Part shown: positions 58,827 to 64,000 of the stretch, piece after piece
Numbering within the stretch: position 1 is the first letter of the stretch
How the letters are laid out: each line of letters begins with the position of its first letter
Assembly (NCBI RefSeq): GCF_023703375.1
Contig: NZ_JAMQGO010000001.1
Location: 248,001 to 312,000, forward strand
Direction of reading: 5' to 3'
DNA: 64,000 nt
From: Lutimaribacter degradans
Lineage (GTDB): Bacteria; Pseudomonadota; Alphaproteobacteria; Rhodobacterales; Rhodobacteraceae
Position numbers and translations under genes: made by a program
The notes under the pieces: model-generated
Seen by the model: only the letters and a program-made list of their open reading frames with translations
The model's database searches: none
What the model was told of the DNA's origin: nothing

Positions 58827-60344
58827 ATGACAGGCCCGGTGATCTTTTGGTTCAAGCGCGATTTGCGCTTGCATGACAGCCCGGCCCTTGCGCGTGCCGC
58901 CGCGCTGGGGCCGGTCATTCCGCTTTACATCATCGAACCCGAATTGTGGCGGCAGACCGATGCCTCGGGGCGCCAATACGCCTTTCTGCGCGAATGTCTG
59001 AAGGAATTGAGCGCCGAGGTGCAGGGGGTTGGCGGGGCCTTGGTCATCCGGGTCGGCAACGCGCCCGGCGTGCTGGAAGAACTGCGCCGGCATCACGGCG
59101 CGCGCCAGCTTGTCAGTCACGAGGAAACCGGCAACGCCTGGACCTATGCCCGCGACAGGGCCGTGGCCCGCTGGGCGCGCGGGCAGGGCGTGGCATGGCA
59201 CGAATTGCCGCAATCGGGCGTGGTGCGCCGGCTATCGGGGCGGGATGGCTGGGCCGCGCGGCGCGAGCGTTTCGTTCGGCAGCCGCAGGTGTTGCCACGG
59301 GGGATGCGCCTTGTTTCCGGCGTGGCAAGCGACGCCATGCCCGGTGCCGCCGCGCTGGGGATGGCCCCCGATCCATGCCCTGGGCGTCAACCGGGTGGGC
59401 GCGCGGCCGGGTTGGCCCTGCTGAACAGCTTTCTGCACGAACGCGGGCGTGCGTATCGCAGCGCCATGTCCTCGCCCCTTTCGGGGGAAACCGCCTGTTC
59501 CCGCCTGTCGCCGCATCTGGCCTTTGGCTCATTGTCGGGGCGCGAGGCGGCGCAGGCAGCCACCGCCCGCGCGGGCGCGATAAAGGGACAAAAGGGCTGG
59601 CACGGTTCGGTCAAGTCGTTCCAATCGCGGCTGGCGTGGCGCGATCACTTCATGCAAAAGCTCGAGGATCAGCCGGATATCGAATGGCGTTGCCTGCACC
59701 CCGCCTACGAAGGGCTGCGCCCGCGCGACACCGATGCCGCGCGCCTGCACGCTTGGGCCACGGGGCAGACGGGGCTGCCCTTTGTCGATGCCTGCATGCG
59801 CTATCTCAACCACACCGGCTGGCTGAATTTCCGCATGCGCAGCATGGTGATGGCCGTGGCCTCGTATCACCTGTGGCTGGACTGGCGCGCAACCGGGCCG
59901 GTGCTGGCGCGGCTTTTCACCGATTACGAGCCGGGTATCCACTGGAGCCAGGTGCAGATGCAATCCGGCACCACGGGGATGAACACGATCCGCATCTACA
60001 ACCCCGTCAAGCAGGGCCACGATCAAGACCCGGCCGGGGCGTTCACCCGCCGCTGGGTGCCCGAGCTGGCCGAGCTGCCGGATGAGTACCTGCAAGAGCC
60101 GTGGCGATGGCCCAATGCGGGCCGGGTGCTGGGGCGTGCCTATCCTGAACCGATGGTCGATGTGAAACGGGCCGCCCGCGCCGCGCGCGATGCGGTCTGG
60201 GCCGTGCGCAAGCGCGATGGCTTTCGCCAGGCTGCGCAAACCATCGTGCATAAACACGCCAGCCGAAGGGATAGTGCGGGCCATTTCATCCGCGACCCCG
60301 AGCCGGGTGTCGGGCAAGACCGCCAGTTGCGGTTCGACCTGTGA
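58827..60344 (+). CDS. Photolyase/cryptochrome-family DNA repair protein
   Basis: A 505-aa flavoprotein. The N-terminal alpha/beta antenna domain begins [20 protein letters not shown]. The helical FAD domain (~200-500) has [38 protein letters not shown], then [19 protein letters not shown]. It probably repairs UV pyrimidine dimers with blue light, although the exact subclass (CPD, 6-4 or cryptochrome-like) cannot be fixed by eye. The stop codon overlaps a possible start of the DUF2256 gene. Confidence 0.92.
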   Translation: MTGPVIFWFKRDLRLHDSPALARAAALGPVIPLYIIEPELWRQTDASGRQYAFLRECLKELSAEVQGVGGALVIRVGNAPGVLEELRRHHGARQLVSHEETGNAWTYARDRAVARWARGQGVAWHELPQSGVVRRLSGRDGWAARRERFVRQPQVLPRGMRLVSGVASDAMPGAAALGMAPDPCPGRQPGGRAAGLALLNSFLHERGRAYRSAMSSPLSGETACSRLSPHLAFGSLSGREAAQAATARAGAIKGQKGWHGSVKSFQSRLAWRDHFMQKLEDQPDIEWRCLHPAYEGLRPRDTDAARLHAWATGQTGLPFVDACMRYLNHTGWLNFRMRSMVMAVASYHLWLDWRATGPVLARLFTDYEPGIHWSQVQMQSGTTGMNTIRIYNPVKQGHDQDPAGAFTRRWVPELAELPDEYLQEPWRWPNAGRVLGRAYPEPMVDVKRAARAARDAVWAVRKRDGFRQAAQTIVHKHASRRDSAGHFIRDPEPGVGQDRQLRFDL

Positions 60345-60349
60345 GCGGA

Positions 60350-60508
60350 ATGCGCCGCAAGGGCGATTTGCCGGTGAAGACCTGTGCCAGTTGCGGCCGA
60401 CCCTTTACCTGGCGCAAGAAATGGGCACGCGTCTGGGACGAGGTGCGATATTGCTCAGACAGGTGCCGACGCGACCGTTTGCGGCCTGGCACCAGCCCGA
60501 AAGGGTAA
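60350..60508 (+). CDS. DUF2256 small zinc-finger protein
   Basis: A 52-aa protein: [20 protein letters not shown], then [20 protein letters not shown]. The four Cys (C-x2-C ... C-x3-C) should hold a zinc ion. A GTG at 60341 (overlapping the photolyase stop) is an alternative start. The neighbour suggests a role linked to DNA repair or light response, but the function is unknown. Confidence 0.88.
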   Translation: MRRKGDLPVKTCASCGRPFTWRKKWARVWDEVRYCSDRCRRDRLRPGTSPKG

Positions 60509-60550
60509 GCCGCGCTTTTCGGGGAAAATTGAAAGACCTGTGCGGAAATT

Positions 60551-60567
60551 GGTAAAAAACCTTTACC
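60551..60567. promoter_or_regulatory. Palindrome upstream of malate synthase
   Basis: GGTAAA-AAACC-TTTACC has perfect 6-bp arms around a 5-nt spacer, 64 bp before the glcB start, in a locally AT-rich stretch. It could be the operator of a GntR- or other regulator controlling glyoxylate use. There is no direct evidence. Confidence 0.4.
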
Positions 60568-60631
60568 GCTTTTGTTGCCTATAGGAAACTTCTGCCCTAA
60601 TCCTGAAACCGTTCGGCAACAGGAGGGCTCC

Positions 60632-62776
60632 ATGACGCAACGCATCGAAAAGCACGGCCTGCAAGTGGCAAGGGAACTGGCCAGTTTCATCGACGACCAA
60701 GCGCTGCCCGGAATCGGCGTCAGTGCCGATGCCTTCTGGAAGGGCCTGTCGGACATCGCGCATGGGCAAGGGCGCGAAAATGCCCGCCTTCTTGAAAAGC
60801 GCGCCGAGATTCAGGGCCAGATCGACACGTGGCATAAGGCGCGCATGAATGAACCGCGCGACCCCGACACCTATCGCGCGTTCCTTCGCGATATCGGATA
60901 CCTTGTCGAAGAGGGCGACGATTTCCAGATCGACACCGCCAATGTCGACCCCGAGATCGCAAAGGTCGCGGGCCCGCAACTGGTGGTGCCCATCACCAAC
61001 GCGCGCTTTGCGCTAAATGCCGCGAATGCACGTTGGGGTAGCCTTTATGACTGCTTCTACGGCACCGACGTGATGGGGGCGCCTGTGCCTTCGGGCGGGT
61101 ATGACAAGGGGCGCGGCGCGCGCGTCGTGGCCCGCGCGCGGGTGTTCCTTGACCAGGCGTTTCCGATCACGGGGGGCAGCCACGCGGATGCGCGGCGCTA
61201 TCACGTTGAAAAGGGCGCGCTGCTGGTCGATGACATGCCGCTGGCCGATCCGTCGAAATTCGTGGGCTATCGCGGCCACCCCAAGGCACCCGCGGCGGTG
61301 TTGCTGATCAATAACGGGTTGCATGTGGAACTGGTGTTCGACCGCACCCACCCCATAGGCAGCCGCGACCAGGCGGGCCTGGCCGATATGCGGATGGAAA
61401 GCGCCCTGTCGGCGATCATGGATTGCGAGGATTCCGTGGCCTGCGTCGATGCCGAGGACAAGGTCGCCGCCTATGCCAACTGGCTGGGACTGATGAAGGG
61501 CGACCTTGAAGAAACATTCCAGAAGGGCGGCCAGCAGATGACCCGCCGGTTGGCGGATGACCCGGTGTTCACCACGCCCGACGGGCAGGGGCAGATCTCC
61601 TTGAAAGGGCGGGCGCTGATGCTGGTGCGCAACGTGGGCCACCTGATGACCAACCCCGCGATCCTGACCCGTGATGGCGACGAGGTATACGAGGGGTTGA
61701 TGGATGCGATGGTGACCACTTTGATCGCCATGCATGACCTGGCCCGCGATGGCGGCAATTCGGTCACCGGCTCTGTCTACGTGGTCAAGCCCAAGATGCA
61801 CGGCCCCGAAGAGGTGGCGTTTGCCGTCGAAACCTTCGACATGGTCGAAGACGCGCTTGGCCTGCCGCGCAACACCGTGAAACTGGGCATCATGGACGAG
61901 GAACGCCGCACCAGCGCCAACCTCAAGGAATGTATCCGCGCTGCCCGGTCGCGCGTATGTTTCATCAATACCGGCTTTCTTGACCGGACCGGCGACGAGA
62001 TCCACACCAGCATGGAGGCCGGCCCCTTCAGCCGGAAGGATTTCATCAAGCGCAAGGCCTGGATCGGTGCCTATGAAAACCTGAATGTCGATATCGGCCT
62101 GGAATGTGGCCTTCAGGGCCGCGCGCAGATCGGCAAGGGCATGTGGGCCAAGCCCGACGCCATGGCCGAGATGCTGGACCAGAAGATCGAGCATCCGAAA
62201 TCGGGCGCTACCTGCGCCTGGGTGCCCAGCCCCACGGCCGCCACGCTGCACGCGCTGCATTATCACCAGGTCGATGTTTTCGCGGTTCAGGACAAGCTGA
62301 AGGCCGGCGGGCGGCGTGCGCATCTGGACATGCTGCTGGATATCCCCTTGGCCAGCTACCGCAAATGGACCGATGCTCAGATCATGCGCGAGGTGGAAAA
62401 CAACGCGCAGGGGATCCTGGGCTACGTGGTGCGCTGGGTCGACCAGGGCATCGGTTGCTCCAAGGTACCCGACATCAACGACGAGGGCCTGATGGAAGAC
62501 CGCGCGACCTGCCGGATCTCGAGTCAGCACATCGCCAACTGGCTGCATCACGGTGTGGTCAGCCGCGAGCGCGTGATGGAAGCGATGCAAAAGATGGCCC
62601 GCGTGGTCGATGGCCAGAACGCGGACGACCCGGCCTATCGCCCGATGGGGCCGGGTTTTGACGGCATCGCCTTTAAGGCCGCCTGCGACCTGGTGTTCGA
62701 GGGGCGCGTGCAGCCCTCGGGCTATACCGAACCCGTTTTGCACCGCCGGCGTCTTGAGTTGAAAGCAGCAGGCTGA
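60632..62776 (+). CDS. glcB: Malate synthase G
   Basis: A 714-aa enzyme that condenses glyoxylate and acetyl-CoA to malate. The start follows AGGAGGGCTCC. Landmarks are [18 protein letters not shown] (~131-148), the catalytic/metal regions [16 protein letters not shown] and [17 protein letters not shown], and the C-terminal [16 protein letters not shown]. Length is typical for isoform G, not A. Photolyase and DUF2256 genes lie just upstream on the same strand. Confidence 0.97.
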   Translation: MTQRIEKHGLQVARELASFIDDQALPGIGVSADAFWKGLSDIAHGQGRENARLLEKRAEIQGQIDTWHKARMNEPRDPDTYRAFLRDIGYLVEEGDDFQIDTANVDPEIAKVAGPQLVVPITNARFALNAANARWGSLYDCFYGTDVMGAPVPSGGYDKGRGARVVARARVFLDQAFPITGGSHADARRYHVEKGALLVDDMPLADPSKFVGYRGHPKAPAAVLLINNGLHVELVFDRTHPIGSRDQAGLADMRMESALSAIMDCEDSVACVDAEDKVAAYANWLGLMKGDLEETFQKGGQQMTRRLADDPVFTTPDGQGQISLKGRALMLVRNVGHLMTNPAILTRDGDEVYEGLMDAMVTTLIAMHDLARDGGNSVTGSVYVVKPKMHGPEEVAFAVETFDMVEDALGLPRNTVKLGIMDEERRTSANLKECIRAARSRVCFINTGFLDRTGDEIHTSMEAGPFSRKDFIKRKAWIGAYENLNVDIGLECGLQGRAQIGKGMWAKPDAMAEMLDQKIEHPKSGATCAWVPSPTAATLHALHYHQVDVFAVQDKLKAGGRRAHLDMLLDIPLASYRKWTDAQIMREVENNAQGILGYVVRWVDQGIGCSKVPDINDEGLMEDRATCRISSQHIANWLHHGVVSRERVMEAMQKMARVVDGQNADDPAYRPMGPGFDGIAFKAACDLVFEGRVQPSGYTEPVLHRRRLELKAAG

Positions 62777-63017
62777 CCCCGAGACAGGGGCGGGCAGGCC
62801 CCGCGCGGCTGCGGCCGCTTGTCAGAGGTAGCCCCGATCGGCGCGTCCGCCGCGCAAAACGCCCCGCTTGCCGTGATTTTTGCGGCAGGCGGATGAATAG
62901 TTTGCCCGAATTTGGCGCAGGCAGGGGCGATGTGCGGCTGTGCACGGGCACAGGGGGTGTTTTCCCGGCGGCTTGCGCGCTATACCTTGGCCGCAATCGC
63001 AGCAGGACGGGCCCACC

Positions 63018-63794
63018 ATGACCAGACCAGTCGTCGGAATCATCGGGAATACACATCTGATCAACGATACTTACCCGACCCATGCGGGCGGCACGATGAA
63101 TTCCGAGGCGGTGGCCACCGTTGCGGATTGCGTGCCGTTGATCGTGCCGGCCGATCCGCGGTTTCTGTCGGTCGAAGAACTGTTGGAAACCTGCGACGGC
63201 TTTCTGCTGACCGGCGGGCGGCCCAATGTCCACCCCGCGGAATACGGCCATGAGCCAACCGAGGCGCATGGCGATTTCGACCGCGCCCGCGACGCGATCA
63301 CCCTGCCGCTGGTGCGGGCCTGCGTCGAAAGCGGCCAACCCTTTCTGGGCATCTGCCGCGGCTTTCAAGAGGTGAACGTGGCCATGGGGGGCACGTTGCA
63401 CCCCGAAATCCGCGATATTCCCGGCCGGCAGAACCACCGTATGCCCCCCGATGGCACGATAGAGGAAAAATTTGCCCTTCGTCACAAGGTCACCTTGACC
63501 GAGGGCGGCGTTTTCCACCGCCTGTTCGGAGCGTCCGAGGTGATGACCAACACGCTGCACGGGCAGGGCATCCTGACCGCGGGCCGCCGCATCGTGATCG
63601 AGGGGCACGCGCCCGATGGCACGCCCGAGGCGGTTTACGTCAAGGATGCGCCCGGCTTCACCCTGTCGGTGCAGTGGCACCCCGAATGGGATGCCGCCAA
63701 TGATCCGGTATCGCGCCCTCTTTTCACCGCCTTCGGCGATGCAGTGCGCGCCTGGGCCAAGGCGCGCCAGCCGCAGATTCTTAAAACGGCCTGA
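63018..63794 (+). CDS. Class I glutamine amidotransferase-like hydrolase (PuuD-like)
   Basis: A 258-aa protein of the gamma-glutamyl-GABA hydrolase group. The nucleophile elbow is FLGICRGFQEVNVAMGG with Cys113. The His/Glu partners are His221 and Glu223 in VQWHPEW. The N-terminus (VVGIIGNTHL) fits the family start. It probably cleaves a gamma-glutamyl amide. The 241 bp upstream of it contain no recognised gene. A complete putrescine-degradation set is not present nearby, so the substrate stays open. Confidence 0.88.
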   Translation: MTRPVVGIIGNTHLINDTYPTHAGGTMNSEAVATVADCVPLIVPADPRFLSVEELLETCDGFLLTGGRPNVHPAEYGHEPTEAHGDFDRARDAITLPLVRACVESGQPFLGICRGFQEVNVAMGGTLHPEIRDIPGRQNHRMPPDGTIEEKFALRHKVTLTEGGVFHRLFGASEVMTNTLHGQGILTAGRRIVIEGHAPDGTPEAVYVKDAPGFTLSVQWHPEWDAANDPVSRPLFTAFGDAVRAWAKARQPQILKTA

Positions 63795-63873
63795 TTGGCC
63801 AAAGCGCGCCTTGACCCTGCGCAAGGCGCGCGCGCAGGGCTTGTGTCATTCTGCCGGGCAGGAGGATGCACCG

Positions 63874-64000
63874 ATGATACTGATTGCCTATGCCACCACC
63901 GAGGGCCAGACCGAAAAGATCGCGCGGTTTTGCGCCGAGCGGCTGGAAGCCGGGGGGCAGGCTGCGACCCTGCTGCACCTGCAAACCGGCGCCGAGGATA
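63874..64000 (+). CDS. Flavodoxin-like protein, 3' end outside window
   Basis: Only 42 residues are visible: MILIAYATTEGQTEKIARFC, then a helix and the second strand. YATTEGQTEKIA is the FMN phosphate loop of flavodoxin-fold proteins, and resembles HemG-type protoporphyrinogen oxidases. AGGAGG lies 9 bp before the ATG. The family cannot be narrowed without the rest. Confidence 0.75.
   Translation, partial: MILIAYATTEGQTEKIARFCAERLEAGGQAATLLHLQTGAED

Overview
The window is a stretch of a high-GC alphaproteobacterial chromosome, most likely from the family Rhodobacteraceae (roseobacter group). The evidence is the four-subunit sarcosine oxidase, a TRAP transporter, a KpsC/KpsS-type capsule export set, the dnaG-rpoD pair, clustered GANTC (CcrM) sites, and one perfect GTTC-N7-GTTC LexA box of the alphaproteobacterial type. 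Nearly all of it is densely packed chromosomal genes on both strands. I see no prophage, insertion sequence, CRISPR array or rRNA operon.

Layout. 1-1400: the end of an H-NOX-like gene and a diguanylate cyclase with an HNOBA domain. 1903-7343: a GntR regulator, a gamma-glutamyltransferase-family hydrolase and a complete TRAP transporter (Q, M, P), in one direction and mostly overlapping by 4 bp. A decayed region with an amidase remnant follows, then tRNA-Glu. 7961-11987 (minus): hom, glpX and recJ. 12099-13689: a small lipoprotein, a TetR regulator with a palindromic operator, and a membrane protein. 13711-16243 (minus): three TadE/TadG-like pilus-associated proteins. 16564-23246: glutamate dehydrogenase, then sarcosine oxidase soxB-D-A-G. 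23684-27723: dnaG and rpoD, closed by a strong terminator. 27932-30106: small unknown proteins, an AEC transporter and a YjbQ protein.

30299-37208: nrdR-ribD and ribE on the plus strand, separated by a three-gene capsule export block (kpsC, a Wza/KpsD-type lipoprotein, kpsS) on the minus strand. 37405-42306: an HNH nuclease, L-serine dehydratase, rpiA and glutathione reductase. 42376-46385: hflK-hflC-DUF2065-degP, a membrane and periplasm quality-control group. 46624-53217: a lytic transglycosylase, an unknown 425-aa protein, gatB, xseA and purD. 53252-58787: an FG-GAP-like secreted protein, a 2Fe-2S ferredoxin, a LexA-boxed mini-gene encoding only the C-terminal OB-fold of DnaE2, a peptidoglycan-binding lipoprotein, pepN and two small membrane proteins. 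58827-64000: a photolyase with a DUF2256 zinc-finger partner, malate synthase G, a class I glutamine amidotransferase and the start of a flavodoxin.

The most unusual points are: (1) the stand-alone DnaE2-type OB-fold protein directly behind a perfect SOS box, with no imuA, imuB or polymerase body nearby; (2) an H-NOX-like domain that appears to have lost the proximal heme histidine and the YxSxR motif while its partner diguanylate cyclase is intact; (3) two tight clusters of GANTC sites, upstream of rpoD and of the Tad-like genes; (4) the capsule export block set inside the riboflavin genes. All functional assignments come from reading the protein sequences by eye; no database search was run.
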